This document shows positions 1-13,470 of a stretch of DNA of 62,000 bases, one piece after another (position 1 is the first letter of the stretch; every line of letters starts with the position of its first letter). The notes beneath the pieces were generated by a model. It worked only from the letters and a program-made list of their open reading frames with translations. It searched no databases and was not told the DNA's origin. The DNA is taken from assembly GCA_015680685.1 (NCBI GenBank), contig MNCI01022504.1, positions 226,481-288,480 on the forward strand, in the 5' to 3' direction. Origin of the DNA: Gnetum montanum. Its lineage: Eukaryota > Streptophyta > Gnetopsida > Gnetales > Gnetaceae. Made by a program: the position numbers and the translations under genes.

Positions 1-490
1 CTCCTTGACCCTTGAAGCCTTTTTATAGGGTTCCAAGGTAGGTAGGGAAGTTACATTTTAAAAATATCTCACCTAACTTCTCTCCCAAGTAACTTGACTA
101 ACCAATTAGAAAATTACTTGCCCAACAAGTTAGGAGAAAGTTATGTAGTTAGGGAGTTAGGAAGTTATGCATAAAATTAGGAGAATTTTATGCTAACATT
201 AATGTAATGTATCATTTAAATGGAATAATTAATATTTATAATGGGTAATAATTTTAAAATAATATTTGTTATGACTTGGGATAATTGAAGGCAAGTCTCT
301 AAATCAAGGCTTCATACAATGAGTACTTCATGCTATGGATATACATATATATATATCTACATATATATATTGTTGGTTAATTTATATTCCATTTTAACCA
401 TATGTTTTGGAAGTTATATCTATACTATAAATATTAAAATATTATAAACATGTTAATATTAATATTACAAATATTTGTAGGTAGTAACTT
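1..490. other. AT-rich intergenic DNA
   Basis: I see no gene here. The stretch is strongly AT-rich and holds short alternating AT runs around 340-372. No transposon terminus or RNA gene was recognised. Confidence 0.6.
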
Positions 491-1463
491 CTAAAATATA
501 AAAGGTAAGTTCATAACTGGGGCTTCACACTCAGTGCATATGGTATTGTGGATTATTTTAAATTTTAAAATTTTATTTAATAAAATGCAACTCCGATTTA
601 CCAGCATTGGCCCAAAATATCTCCAGACACTTGTCTTGATGTGCCTCTGTGTCTTTGTTGCCGTATTCATCGGACTGGTATGCGATGCCGAATGCATCGG
701 CGTTGGACATGGCTGCTGTTTTGGAAGGTAAGTTGCAGGAGGAGTGAACGACATACCGCCTAAAAATTTGAAATAAATCTTTCGGAAGAAAAAGCCCTGT
801 TTAGCAATGAAGTAACCTGCACAAATTTTTGGAAGTTGCAAGGACGAGCTAGAAACGTGCCTGCTTGTTCTCTGTTCTTTGATTTCCGCAGTGCAACCGT
901 AGCCAGACCTTTACGCGCGGGACAGAACACAGAAAAATGCAGGTTCAGATTTGGGGTTTTCTGTACATGCCACGACCGCATGTTGTGTTGGTGCCGTCGT
1001 CACAGCCCTCGCCTCCCTTTGTTCGCCCGCCGCCTGAGTGTTGTGTTGGCGCCGCTGCAAAATTAACCCTGTCGAAAGCCCTAATGGCGGAAAAATAGAT
1101 CCACGAATTTTTCCAAGAACGCCAAAACTCCCACCAAATGATGAATTTGTACCGGCAGTGAAAGAACCCTCGTTAATTCTGCAATTATTCTTGCCACGAC
1201 ATAGAGCAGGAAAATTGAGGTCATGCCTAATTTCTCCAATTCCATTGTTGAACCCACCAAATTTTTGGCGGAATCTGCTGCTGCCACTGTTAAAAGTTAC
1301 TGCCGCTGTGATGCCCTTAATGAAACTCGCGGCCATTACTGAAAACCTCTGTTCCTTCTTAGCATCCCTGTTGTTTGCTGGTTTTTTTTCTAGTTTCATT
1401 GCGCCCTGTGATCACCTTCAAATTTTTGTGCTTCCTTTGGATCAGCATTTTCAACAACGTTAA
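491..1463. other. GC-richer island with unassigned open frames on both strands
   Basis: The base composition is clearly richer in G and C than the flanks and several frames are open, but I recognise no family. On the minus strand an ATG near 1336 opens a frame to 911 whose N-terminus (MAASFIKGITAAVTF) is poor in acids and rich in Ser, Arg and Ala, like an organelle transit peptide. Also on minus, 573-710 is a 45-codon frame starting MSNADAFGIAYQSDEYGNK. Its SDEYGN resembles a dehydrin Y-segment, which may be chance. On the plus strand, a frame from an ATG near 584 has a hydrophobic core followed by a Cys-rich tail and runs into a good splice donor (GAAG|GTAAGT near 727-732). These readings conflict, so at most one or two are real. 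This may be the relic or first exons of a gene. Confidence 0.25.
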
Positions 1464-2319
1464 TGGTGGCAATATAGAGCAACAGCTGCGGTGGTGTTTG
1501 TTGGCTCAACCGTGACCTTGCGGCTATGTATTTTCCATAGTGAATTACAAAAATAACATGATGTCCAACTATGTACAGGACAATGGCTTGGTTTTAGGGT
1601 CCTTCAGAAAAATTAAATTCTTATGATATGGTAAAAACCCAATTCTAACAACTTATTCTTTTATCACTCTTTATCTAAATGATCAATTCCTGAAAGTATT
1701 TCTGACAATAAAGATTCCTTGCTTGTCAATTCATTCACCATTGGCACATTATCTCTTGCAATCTTTTATTCACTTTCTTTCGTATGTGCATCATTATTTC
1801 TACCAATAATATTATGGTCTCCCTGATATGCATGCCTTTTCTCCTTAAGGGCTCCATGCAAGGCATGCTTTAGTTGATGATGTAGATAATGATGTTGCTT
1901 TGAGGACAATACTCTAGTATACCTAATCTACCTCATAGCATTTTTCAAATAAGAGTTAGACAGACCTCTGGAATATCCACAAAAGAGATGGGTTGGAAGA
2001 AGGTGAACATCTTCAGTAGGGATAAGTAATGATCAAAGAATTTTACAGACTTGAGCCACGTAAAAGTTCCAACCTAGTGAATTTTGAGAAGCAAAATCAT
2101 ATGCTTGATTCCCATGCTAAGTATCAGTCCGATTGATAATCTGAAGAATTAAAATTAGAGAGAATAAATGTAGCCCATCTCATCCAATCGTTTTAAATCG
2201 AGTGACAGGAATCAATACCTTTTCAACCTACATCTTGTCATTTCAATAGTTCTATTGAAATATTTTGAAGGTTTGAATCATCTCATATCTCTGTTCCATG
2301 AAATGGCCAAATGTGCCAA
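1464..2319. other. Intergenic, nothing recognised
   Basis: AT-rich DNA without a long open frame, RNA gene or element terminus that I can identify. Confidence 0.5.
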
Positions 2320-2505
2320 CACATATACCTCGGACTTGCTTAACCATACACCATGATACATACAAGCAAGCCTGGGAAGACAACGAACAATTAACCCCAA
2401 GTGTTCCATGGGGCGTTTAGGCATTTAGTCTACGGAGTTCGACCGGATCGTGCGTGCTACACTCGTTTCATATGGTTGAGTGTAGGGGTACCTCCCCACT
2501 CATCA
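2320..2505 (+). repeat. LTR fragment, same family as copies A and B
   Basis: This is the downstream end of an LTR. It shares the core GTTCGACCGGATCG, the GTGTAGGGGTACCTC block and the terminal CCACTCATCA with the LTR at 36069-36987. The upstream part of the LTR (U3, TATA box) and any internal region are missing, so it is a truncated relic. Confidence 0.75.
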
Positions 2506-5300
2506 ATTCCTATGGTGTTGGGCATTAATTTCAACACTTTCAGTAGCCTCAAGGGGTCTAAAATTAGCATGATTTCCTAAGGGTATGCTAGGTGATGTTG
2601 ACATCAATATCACCTAGAGTCACCTACATGTCATACCCAAAAAAATCTCACCTTTAGATCATGTTTTGGCCTCTCACATGCCCCTATGAGATGTATAATG
2701 ACCCTAACAACTTCGAGAGCTGATAATTCTAAGTGTCTATGACACTAACACCAATGCTACCCTCAAGCATTACCTTCTTATCACCATGCCTAAACTTGCT
2801 TTTAGGCCTTCGTTTTAACTATATGTGATCTTAGATGACTATTCTACATTAGTCTAGGGGCAAGGGGCATCAATTTTAAGCATTCTTAACAAGTTCCCCT
2901 AGATTTTTGGGATGGCAACTTTTCTAAGGCTAGTTGGCTATCATCCACTCAAAAACTTGCATTTTGATCTTAGTTTTGACCTCATGGATCCTCCAATGAT
3001 CAATCAACATCATTCTTTAGATGTTAAATAGCAAATTCAACAATTTTGGAGGTAGTTTTGAAGGTTAGGGATGAATTCAAGACTAAGTGTTACTAGGTTA
3101 GAGTCATTACATTAGTGTCTTACATTGATCTTAACATTAGCATCCTACATCAACATCAATGCCAACGTCAGCGCTAGCATTTGTGTCACCTTCATGACTC
3201 AACATTTTTGAACTTCCAGTTTTCAAAAATGAACTCTAGTCAATTGTACTTGATTTTAAGGTTGAATTTGAAAATCCTAAGTCTTTAAATACCATATTAA
3301 AATCCAAATTTGAGGTTGATTTCTTAAGATCTAGAGCACCGTTTTTGATTTTGGGAGATTAAGAAATTAAGCATATGTCTTATCAACATCTCTCACTTAC
3401 TCCATGGTCACCTTAGCTCTTCATGGCAATTTGCAAGCTTAGTCCAATATCCAAGTCCCTCATAGCCTACAAGCTAATGCCAATGCTAGCATCAACATTG
3501 GCTTGAGTGTCGATTGGATAGTCTTTGTGCACCTACACTATAGTTAGTTTTTTTCAACTCTAGCATCGCTTGCCAGACACTTCACCAAAATAACCCCATT
3601 TTGATCCTTAATCAATTCCAAACAATGTTTGTAGCTTCACCATTGGTACTTACACCTACCAAAAAGGTCAAATTTCATCATCAAAACCTTTTCTTTGCTT
3701 ATAACCTAAGCCTTTATTAATAGCTTTATCTCTCATATGTTTTTCACCATCCTTTGTAGTTTCAACCCTCCATAGGAGGCAAACTTCACATTTTATTAAT
3801 AATGCATATTGGTTATTAGGAAGGGAATACTAAAACCATTTCCCTCTCATATTGGTCCTCTTATTTGTCATTATATTTTATTCTAAGTTATTATATGCAT
3901 TAGTTAGACATTCTTAATTCTACACTTAGAATTATCATTTTTTATTGTTCCTCCCATTGTTCTTAGTTTACATACAATAGGCAAAGTCCATATTCAATTG
4001 GAAGTTTGTGCCCATTCATGTCATAATCATTAACTTATCGAGGGTTATATCGATTTGAAAACCATCTATGGCTACAAGTTAGATATTTAACATCTAATTT
4101 GCAAAGGTGTTCTTACAAGGTTGTAAACGAATACTTTTGTATGAAAAATGGCAACTTAAAGCTAAGTAAGAAACATCAATTTCCTAAGAAATCACTTAAA
4201 TATCCTATGTAAAGCTCTATATACTAAGGAAATCACTTGGTGTTAAATTATCCATTAACGATGTGAAGAGTCCAGGAAAAAAGAATAGGCTCTTACAAAG
4301 CAACTAATAGCTTTAGAGTATTGACCTAATCCTTTGTTGCAAATCATGGATGATAGTACCTCAAGGGATCAAAATAAGTTAAAGAAAATGTTATAGTTGT
4401 TTGAAATTATCATGTATAATGCTAAGACCTTAAACACACAAAATATTACCATAAGTAATTTACTAAGTATAAATGGTTCTTGTGAAAGTGGGCACAAAAA
4501 ATAGCATTACATTAGTGAATGATAGGGTGAGTTTGTAACTATATGACACCCTTTATGGTTAGAGACTTGAAATTAGTGGTGTAGCCAATTTAAGCATTTT
4601 GTAAACTAGCAAAACTTCAACATCTTCAATGTTGTGGAGATATTCAAGATATGCCTATAAAAGTGGGGTCCTAGCAATGAGCCCTTTAGTACTTAATGTG
4701 GATTCTTTCAATGTTATCTTAGGATAAAAATTCTTATGCAAGGTAAAGGTCATTTAGATCTTATTTTTATTTATCTTTCTTGGGGATTCTTTTTATTTAG
4801 TCGATACTTCTAGCTTAGAGATAGGTAAAGCAATGGACTAAAAGTTACTGGTACTCTCCCTTATGGCTATGAAATGTGTGCTTAAAAACCCTACATAGAA
4901 ATTGTAATTGGCCATATAATTGGATGATCTACCTTATTGTGAAGTAGCCTTGTGGTAGGACACTCTTGTTTAGTGGGACACATCTGGCTTGTGGTGAGGG
5001 TGTTATGTTGCTAACTCGTGTGTCCTTTTGCTTAAAAATTCATAGAAAATAAAAAAGAAGAAGAAGAAGAAGAAAGATGATCTTGCAAAGGTGAATTATT
5101 TTGGATCAAATTTAAACTCTTACATTGAAAAGGTACTTCAATTTCCTTGTGATTAATTAATGATAATGAAGCTATAGGAATTAGTTGTTTATGAGTTTTG
5201 AATTTTTCAACAATACAATTATAAGGGTATAAACCTATAAGTGAATTCTAAATGGTAAGGCTTTAACCAAGAATGACTCTAAATGATCTATGGATACTAA
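2506..5300. other. Long intergenic stretch, no gene recognised
   Basis: No long open frame, no recognisable protein and no element boundary. A short tRNA-like stretch near 4933-4960 (AGTAGCCTTGTGGTAGGAC) followed by an A-rich, AAG-repeat tail at about 5045-5075 could be a decayed SINE, but a convincing B box is missing. Confidence 0.45.
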
Positions 5301-5310
5301 ACTCAAATAA

Positions 5311-5510
5311 ACAATGAGGTGTTGGCCTAATGGTAAGACGCTTTGATTTGGAAGCTCCAAGTTACAAGTTCAATTCTAGTATGTAAGTTATAGGTTCAAT
5401 TCTAATTGGACTATATATCTTAACAATGAAATATTAACCTAGTGGTAAGGCTCTTCATTTGGACCAATTCTCATAGGCAATACTAAGTTTAAAGTTCTAC
5501 CCTTATAATT
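5311..5510 (+). repeat. tRNA-derived (SINE-like) repeat, two units
   Basis: The sequence from 5316 (GAGGTGTTGGCCTAATGG) reads like a tRNA A box. It is followed about 40 bases on by B-box-like AGTTCAATTC and a second GGTTCAATTC. A second, weaker unit follows at about 5430 (TAACCTAGTGGTAAGGCTC). A reverse-strand relative lies at 37072-37145 and shares GAAGCTCCAAGT and the trailing TAGGCAAT-CTAAGTT block. It is a dispersed Pol III-type repeat; I see no fold good enough for a working tRNA. Confidence 0.5.
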
Positions 5511-5519
5511 TTAGAGGTA

Positions 5520-6249
5520 GCAAATATGATGAAATTAAATATCTACATGTAAAAATTCCAATATTCATAAAAGTATTAATTAGCAAAAAGTCTAATATCC
5601 ATGAGAGTACTAATTAGCATAGTAAGAATGGGATTGCACCATCTTGACTTGAAATAGGAAAATAGAACAATGAGGAGTATGAAGATAGAATACTACAAGT
5701 TGTAGAATGTGGTAGAAGATGAGAAATATGTATTATTAGAATGTTGCGGAACATATTTCTTTTGGGAAAAAAATGGCAATCTTAAGTATTTGTATGAGCT
5801 ATTCAAACTACAAGTATTAGTTCTATGCAAGTATATGGAAGAAGTGTTCAAGTTGCAAGAATATTGGACACATCTATTATACTTAGCATTGTTCCTAACG
5901 TATTTTGAACTAAAATAAGTTCATTTTTTCTAACACATAAATCAATGAGAGAATTTTTTGGTTTATTTTTCATTGAGGGAAATGAGTGTGTTCTTCCACA
6001 CCCATTAGTATTTTTTTGCCAAGTTGGAATAGTTTCCTTTGATATCATACAAAGTATAGATTTTATTTTTTCTTGCTCAAACTTTATCCTTTAGCCTTCA
6101 GCTTTCATGCAAATTAATAGTAAATATTATTTTATTGTTTTGAGAAAAATTAGACAAACATTATCATGCTTTTGCACAAAGATTTAAGTGAAATGACATG
6201 AAATTGTGAAAGCAATAATTGAATTAATTTTCAACCAGCCATATATGCT
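5520..6249. other. Intergenic, nothing recognised
   Basis: AT-rich sequence with only short frames. No feature could be supported. Confidence 0.45.
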
Positions 6250-6495
6250 ACCTTGGGTTTTGTTAATCACTTTCATTCTTGCTACCTTGAACTTTTCTTA
6301 ATCACTTTTCAACAAACTATACCTACTACCTTCACTTTTGTTAATTATTTTTTCACCAACCATACCTACTACCTTGACTTTGGGTTTTTTAACAACTTAC
6401 TTCTTCACATTCACCGCGTTGACTTTGGTTTTTTTTGCTTTACCAACTGTACCTGCTACCTTCACTTTTGTTACTTTTGTTACTTTTGCTTTATG
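6250..6495 (+). repeat. Degenerate pyrimidine-rich tandem repeat
   Basis: Variants of CTACCTTCACTTTTGTTA and ACCAACTATACCTACTACC recur about five times with uneven spacing. The 85-codon frame across it (6253-6510) is a by-product of the low-complexity repeat, not a gene. Confidence 0.5.
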
Positions 6496-8270
6496 ATTCA
6501 GGTAAGATAGAGCAATCAATAAATCATTTTTGTATATGTTAATCATTTGTCTATCTTTACTTGTCTATCATTTTTGTACATGAGAGCTTTCTTGTCATAA
6601 ATAAAAAAACATTTTCTGGAAAGGAGTCTCTTTACTTGTCTTCATTATGTAGACCTTTATGTAACCAATCTTTGTGCAAACGTTTCTCTCTTTTACCCTC
6701 CTCTAAATAGAAACCAAGCTACAAATTTCCCTTGTGATCCTTAAACATAAAAATGCTATTCCGTAACAATGGCGTTTTCAAAGCTATAATTGGAACATGC
6801 CACCGTGTATGCTCGATAATAAATTGAATATGCAACGTAAAAGCAGAAAACTGTGGGGAAAATGATACGGAAAACGGGATGATTGAATTTTGGATGAATA
6901 CTTTCATATACGGTTTTTTCCCCTGTATCGAGCGCATTTTGTCCTTTCCAGATAAAGAACGATCTCATTCTTACAGAAGGCTCTTACTTTTTTATTTTTC
7001 AATCAGTTACCTGTCCCTCTACCTACTGCAGCAGCCCCTGAAAATCGGGCGAAGAAAGATGGAAAGGAGAACTAGTCTACGATTTTCCAACCCAATACGG
7101 GTTTTCAAACTTCTTGGTTTCAGAGCTCCGACCCAGCAGAGCGGGAAGGCAGCAGATCATGAAACACGCGTCCGGATGCAAAGAAATGGACGCCATGTCA
7201 GGTTCCATGCCTGCTGGAAGCCAACACTCAGAAATATAAAATTCTGTAAAACAAACAAGATAAGCACAACAACTAAATAGAACAGTATGTCCTCTTCACA
7301 GAGAGAGACCAGGCAGGTAGCCAGCCAAGCCGAGGTAATTGGACCCAATGACTGTCATTCTATATATAGTGGATTGTATTGCATGTAGTTTTCCGTGTGT
7401 TCATTGGGCTGCGCCCACTGTATCATCGCTCATTCATTTCTTGACGTGGCATTCACAGGACTTTCCTGCAAAACGGGATTGCAACTATGATAGACTGGAA
7501 CAAGTCTCAGAAACAACCCAACAGGGGGAAGAGAGAGAAGCGTGATTATCCTCAGGAAACGAGAAATCCAATAAAATCCAATCAAACCCAATAAGTCTGG
7601 GACATTGACGAGTGCAGCAACCATTGGAGGTGATCACAAATCCCCAAACCTCTTAACCCAATAAAAATCAATCAAATGCAGCTGTACCAGTACAAATGAC
7701 ATCACACCAATGCAGCAGCTACTAGCTAGGCGGCTGTGTGAATTTCACGGGTATGCATTTTATCTTATGATTCTTCAGGAAGTTCCTAAGAACACGGTAA
7801 CTTTTTTAATGATGTTTTCAAAATTTTTAACATGTATTTTACTATCAAGTGCAATAGATTGAAAGGATTGAAAGAATTTAAAGATGTAATATTGTTATTT
7901 AGAATGATGGTAAGATGTTTGTAAAATAAAATCAAAAAGTACTAATCCTTTTTAAAACTTTATAGGTGGTAGCATTTGAGTTGGAGCAATCCAGAAAAAC
8001 ATATGAGACTAGCTTAGCTTTTCATAATGGCTGTAGTTTATGGTTTTCCTGATCATCTGCAACCATAGCTAACTTTGCCATTTTAAAAACGGGAAGCTTC
8101 CAAATATGCTACTGACTCCCAAACAGTTAAAAACCAGCTCCGCCGCTCCTGGGCTATTCCAATTCTTTGGGCCACTACCTCTTCCTATTCCTGGGATCTT
8201 TATCCTCGATTTTATCCTCGTCAGCACATAGATCTGTCCTTTACCTTATCCATTCGGCGCCTCTGCCTGC
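6496..8270. other. Upstream region of the LBD gene, no gene assigned
   Basis: Between about 6880 and 7620 the sequence is less AT-rich and has open frames on both strands (for example 6879-7280 plus), but I recognise no protein in any of them. The rest is AT-rich. It could contain distal promoter sequence of the LBD gene or a decayed gene. Confidence 0.35.
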
Positions 8271-8277
8271 AAAATTG

Positions 8278-8284
8278 TATAAAT
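8278..8284 (+). promoter_or_regulatory. Probable TATA box of the LBD gene
   Basis: TATAAAT lies 106 bases before the ATG at 8390, leaving a plausible 5' UTR of roughly 75 bases. Confidence 0.5.
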
Positions 8285-8389
8285 GCCAACCTGCAACCGT
8301 GGAGCAAATGTGAATCCTAAGATACTCTCCATTTCATTTTTTTTGCCTTGTTTTGTAGTTACAGAGGAGGTGTCAGTGGGAAATAGGAT

Positions 8390-9116
8390 ATGAAAAAGGG
8401 AAGGAGAAGAAGCAGAAGCAAGAGCAAGAACAGCTGCAATGGCTGCAGGGTGCTGAGAAAAGGCTGCAGCGACAACTGCGTTTTGAGATCATGCATGGCA
8501 TGGATCGATTCTGCGGAAGCACAGTCCCGTGCCACTCTTTTCCTCTCCAAATTCTTCGGCAGGGCCGGCCTGCTGCGTCTCATCTCCTCGTCCCCACCTC
8601 ATCTCAGGCCACGTACATTTTTACCCATCCTTCAACGCAAAAAAAAAGGAAAAAAAAAAAGGCTTCAATCTCATAATTCATTCTCAGAAGTAGGTTTTCC
8701 TGCTCTAAAGCTTGAATAACAGTAGCAGTAATAGTAACACTATTATTTCATCTAAATACCACGCAGATGCATTTGTTTCGCTACTGTACGAGGCGTGCGG
8801 GAGATCGGTGAGCCCAGTATACGGATGCACGGGGCTTTATTTGTCGGGCAACTCTCATGTCTGTGAATTTGCAGTAAATGCTGTTGTAAAGGGTCTGGGC
8901 TCGTCTCTGATGCTTTCTCGGGAAAATTCCAGCAAACCAGTCTCGGTCTCAGTCTCAACTGTGTGCAGAGACAACCAAAATTTAGGATCAGAATGTGCAC
9001 ATGAAGAAGGCTCAAATCATGAGGAGAACGAAGGCGCAGAACTGGACTTGTCTCTGGGAATGACATGCAACATATCCAAGAGGACCACTAGTACTAGGAA
9101 TAATCCATGTTCTTGA
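8390..9116 (+). CDS. Class II LOB-domain (LBD) transcriptional repressor, two exons
   Basis: Exon 1 is 8390-8612, the 154-bp intron is 8613-8766 (donor CAC|GTACAT, acceptor CGCAG|AT) and exon 2 is 8767-9116. Together they encode about 190 residues. The LOB zinc motif CX2CX6CX3C is intact ([15 protein letters not shown], about residues 16-30). It is followed by the GAS block ([15 protein letters not shown]), and splicing restores [17 protein letters not shown], which is diagnostic of class II LBDs (LBD37-42 group). There is no class I leucine zipper. Near the C-terminus LDLSL is an LxLxL (EAR) repression motif. Relatives LBD37, 38 and 39 are nuclear repressors of anthocyanin and nitrogen-response genes; that role is inferred for this one. 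The N-terminus carries an extra basic stretch ([12 protein letters not shown]). No break is visible, so the gene looks functional. Confidence 0.9.
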
Positions 9117-9600
9117 ATGCTGTCATTTTCTCCTGCTCTTCCTGCGAGCAACTGAGAGCATCGGAATTGATGGCATATGTATTTTATTAGATTCAAGGGG
9201 ACGCTGGGTACCTCGATGTTGTAGATGAGACTTTGCTTCAGTAAATAACAATTATCATACGAACCAGGAAACAAGCTAAGCTGTTATACAGTTTCTCACA
9301 GCACATTCTTTTCCTCTCTGTAAGGTTTTTTGGCCTTCTCTTTTTCTTTCTTCAGTTTTAGAATAGAATCTTGGGCACCTGTGGTTTTTGAATGGTAGGA
9401 TGGTTGAGCAGATTGATTGATTGTTGGCCGCAGATGCTTCGAGCGGCTTCTCAACTTTATAGTTTATTTTCACTTTTCATTTTTCAATCATCGTAACTGT
9501 TTTACATTCATATATACGAGAGCAGCAAGGTCTTCCGTGTTAATTGCTAGGTTTGGGAAGAATGACGCGGAGCTCAAAGTTACAAGGTGACTTCCTAGTC
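9117..9600. other. LBD 3' flank
   Basis: Probable 3' UTR and flank of the LBD gene. No other feature recognised. Confidence 0.4.
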
Positions 9601-9792
9601 ACCCATAACAAGACAAAAGCTTATCGCGTCCTTCTGGAAGAAAAGCTAAAAACCAAAAAAGGAACATTTCTTAAGAGAAAGTAATATTATCATCAAAGCC
9701 TAGTTCTCAACATTGAAGTTGAACATTGCTAGCAATAGAGCACTTCATACAATAGTCAAATTTAGTGTAGTTGGTATTTTGATACTAGGCAT

Positions 9793-12700
9793 CTAAATGA
9801 CATTTCCAAATAAAGAAAATAATCTTAAATAGGAGAATTTTCGAGGCCTTTCAAAGGTGTCACTTAACATAGTCATCATTGAAGATACATAGAGGGAAAC
9901 CGATAGTCTAGTTGGGAATAAAAACCTAGAAAGATTGACACCACTTCCAAATTTGTCGAGAGAGAACGAGCATTCCCAAAAAACATACACAAAAGAGTCA
10001 TCAGCTTGACAAATGGTGCATTTAGGGCAGTTAACTCCTAAGAAGTGAAGCCTATGTCCAATGGGAAGACCTTGATAAATCAAGGACCAAAAAATGAAAC
10101 GATGATTAGGTTGGGCCTTGGAAGTCCAAACACAAGGAAAAATAGCTTTCCAATGGTGATTCTCAAGTTGCACACCCCATCTTCTATTTAAAGTGGAAAG
10201 TTGGAAGTCTTGCGCATGAAACCAATATTTGGTTTTAGAAAGGCACATGAAACACAAAGGGGAACCATCAGGCCAAAACCAATCATCATACTAAGGAGTA
10301 TTATTGTGCAACTTAGGAATACCAAAGTTGGAAAGAATATGCTTAATGTGCTAATAAATAGGAGTACCTTGTCTTTGAAACCCCCATTTAACTTTGGCAT
10401 GTTGCCAAGAGAGGGCAGTAGAATCATTCCTAATAGAAAATAATTAAGCAACATGATAGAGATTGTGATCAGCAAAACAATTGGCTTTGTGAGAAAATTC
10501 TTCATATAGACAACCTAAATTCTTTTTGAAAATAGGAGACCACCATATGAAGTGCATCAACAAAGAGTTCAAGCTTAACTGTGTAGGTTTCCATTGCAAA
10601 AAAAAATTTTAAGTTGACTCCAACACCACCAAATTTACTTGAACATAAAAGAACCTTTAATCTTCTGAGAACCTTTGTTGATGATCCAGTTGCTCCAATG
10701 AGTGTTTTCCCATTTATGGTGATTCCCAAGATAAGAAATATTATGCCTAAAAAGGTTCTTCCAAGCTTCATTATCTTCAGTACAACGAGTGACCCACTTG
10801 GAGGCCAAGATAATACTTTGGTGCTCAATAGAGGGGAGGACCAAGCCCCTGTGTTCCTTGCTTAAAATGCAAATATCCCAAGCAACTTGATCAAAAACTT
10901 TGTGATTGTCCTTATGCCCCCATAAAAAATTCCTAAGAATTTTGTTGATGCTCTAAAAGGAAGATTTGGAAGGAGCCATGAAGGAAGAGTAGTACATGTG
11001 AGTGGAGCTCAGAATATGGTTAGTTATGATAAATCTACCTACAAGAGATAAGGGTTTAGAAGCCCATTTCAAAGCTTTATATTTCACTATTTCCACCACA
11101 TTATTCCATAAGGTAGTGGGAGTAGAGAATAAAGCTATTGGAATATCCAAAAGGATGAAAACATTTGTAGAAGAAAGCCACTTAATATTATAATGATAAG
11201 TTTAAGTAGGCCTTGGAGAGAAGCTAGACTGAATAGCTTGCATTTTGTTCCAATTAATTTTAGCTCTTGTGGCTTTACAATAGATGTCAATGCAATCCAA
11301 GGTAGTGTTAAAATTATGATGGTCCTTAAGCAAAGTGAGAAACGTGTCATCCGCAAAATGGCTATAAATGAGATCTTTTCCCTCTTGTGGAAGAGAGATA
11401 CATCTTAACCTCATAAAATCATTGTGACCTCTAAGAATAGCTCCAAGAGCATCAACAATAAGGATAAAAAGATAAGGAGCTAAAGGGCATCCCTGTCGTA
11501 CTAATTTTTGAAGCTCAATAACCTTAGAGAAGGTTCCCTTAATACAAATAATAGAAGAGGCCTATGATAAAACAAGATCGATATGCCTATCAAAAATAGT
11601 ACCTAAGTTATGATGCTTAACTACACTTCTTAAAAAAGACCAATCAAGCATGTCATAAGCTTTCACAAAATCAAGCTTAAGAAGAATGCCTTTTTGATCA
11701 ATGGAAGAAGCCCAATGCAAGCCCTTAATAGTAGTAACAACATTGTCTAAGATATACTTGCCTTGAACAAAACGAGTTTGTTCTTTGCTAATGAGATGAG
11801 GAAGAAAAGGTTTTAATTTATTGGCTATAGCTTTAGCAACAGTTTTGTAGATAACATTTAAAAGAGTGATAGGATGGTAGTTACTAATGCACATACAATC
11901 TCTTAACTTGGGTAGGAGCTTAACAATACTAGCATTGATCACTTTGCCAAAAGAACCTTTCCTAAGAGCTTCCTTATACACACTATAGACAATATCTTGA
12001 AGAGTGGGCTAGAATTTCTTTAAAAAATTCCATAGAAAGACCATCCATACTAGGGGCTTTGCCATTGTGAAGTTGTTAAAGAGCCTTACCAAGATCTTGT
12101 TTAAAATGAAGAGTAGCATCACCAAAGATAGAACGATTAAAAGGAGTAATAACTCTTAAGTAGGTGTTAACACCAATGGGATCAATATCTTCTTTACGAA
12201 AAATAATAGAGTAAAAATCAAAGAAAGCCTATAAGATGTCAGTCTTGGAAATAAAGATAGTATCATCAATTTGGATAGCTGAGATTTTAGGGGACGAGAG
12301 TCACCCTTTGAGGAGACAAAAAAAATCTTTAGTTGCCTAGTCATCCATACTAAGCAAAGAAAGACAAGCACGAAGGTGAGCACCTCTAGCTTCATGATGA
12401 TCCATAATACACATGTTGTCCTTGGCAATTTGCAAACGACAAAATTGAGTCTCAGTAGCTTCACCTTTATTAACAACATTTTGTAATAAAGAGGTTTCCT
12501 TATGAAGGTTGGACTTATGAGAATTAAGTCGAGAAGCCACTAATTTACCCACATGTTTGTAAAACTGATGTAAGTGAGTACAAGAATTAGTCCACCAATC
12601 AATCCAACCATCTTCTCCAAGGGGTTTAGGATGCAAATTTCATGTTTGCATCAATAAAGAGCATAGGGAGTTGCTACGAAGAAAGGTAGTGTTAAAAATA

Positions 12701-13470
12701 TAAAGGTCATTGGAAGAGCAGGAGCAATCAGAAAGGAAAAAAAACTAGTGAATAGGATAATGATTAGACGAAACCTAGGTATAATATGCCTAAATAGAAG
12801 CACCATTGGTGATAGTAAATTGAATAGAAGCATTTACAGACATGTAGACCTGATTCAACCTAGAAGAAATGTAGGAGTTTCCATATCTAACATTGCTTCA
12901 AGTAAACCAATTAGAAGTACTAGAAGAGGGGTAATTTCCATTAGCTTCCTGCAAATTCAATTTTCTCTTCAATGAAAGCCAAAAGGGTAGCTCACTATTC
13001 TCTAAACCACCTCTCTATCCTCCAAGCTTATCCTTTGGATGCTAATATTAAATTCTCTTGCAATGATCCAATTAGCTGCAGGCAAGTTGTGCCCAAGCTA
13101 ATTCCAAAAAAGCTTCCAGTCATTTAGGCTACAAGGAGCATAAATGAAAATGAACTCCAAAATTTTGTTAGTATACTATAATTGAACCCAACAACAATGA
13201 CCTAAATTATCACATCCATGATCGATAATAGACTCTTGCCACTTACTATGAAGAAGAATTATAGCCCCTCTTTTACCATGCTCATGGTGAGAAGAGACAT
13301 AATAATTATTGGGAAAAATACTCTTACAACAAGTTTAAAGATGGAATCCTTGGATTTTAACTTCTTGAATATAGGAAACATTTAGGGTATGCCTACAAAT
13401 ATAATCTTGGACTATATATATTCTACAGGGTTCCAAGAGTCCTCTAACATTCCATGAAAGACACTTCATT
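9793..13470 (-). pseudogene. LINE ORF2 remnant: endonuclease, reverse transcriptase, zf-RVT
   Basis: The endonuclease starts near 13470 with CLSWNVRGL and later YIQEVK, the usual opening of the APE-like domain. In its GDFN-type motif the residues read REFN, so that site is damaged. The reverse transcriptase is clear at 11981-11562 (NYHPITLLNVIYKTVAKAIA, LISKEQTRFVQGKYILDN, FVKAYDMLDW). At about 11350 it keeps its catalytic motif as FADD. The C-terminal zf-RVT domain lies at 10257-9793 with CPKCTICQADDSFVYVFWEC. Stops and frame changes occur throughout, so this is a dead copy of a protein that would nick target DNA and copy element RNA at the nick. Confidence 0.85.

Noticed and set aside
573-710. 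Dehydrin gene
   Set aside because: Only one Y-segment-like SDEYGN is present. There is no K-segment or Ser tract, so the resemblance is too short to call.
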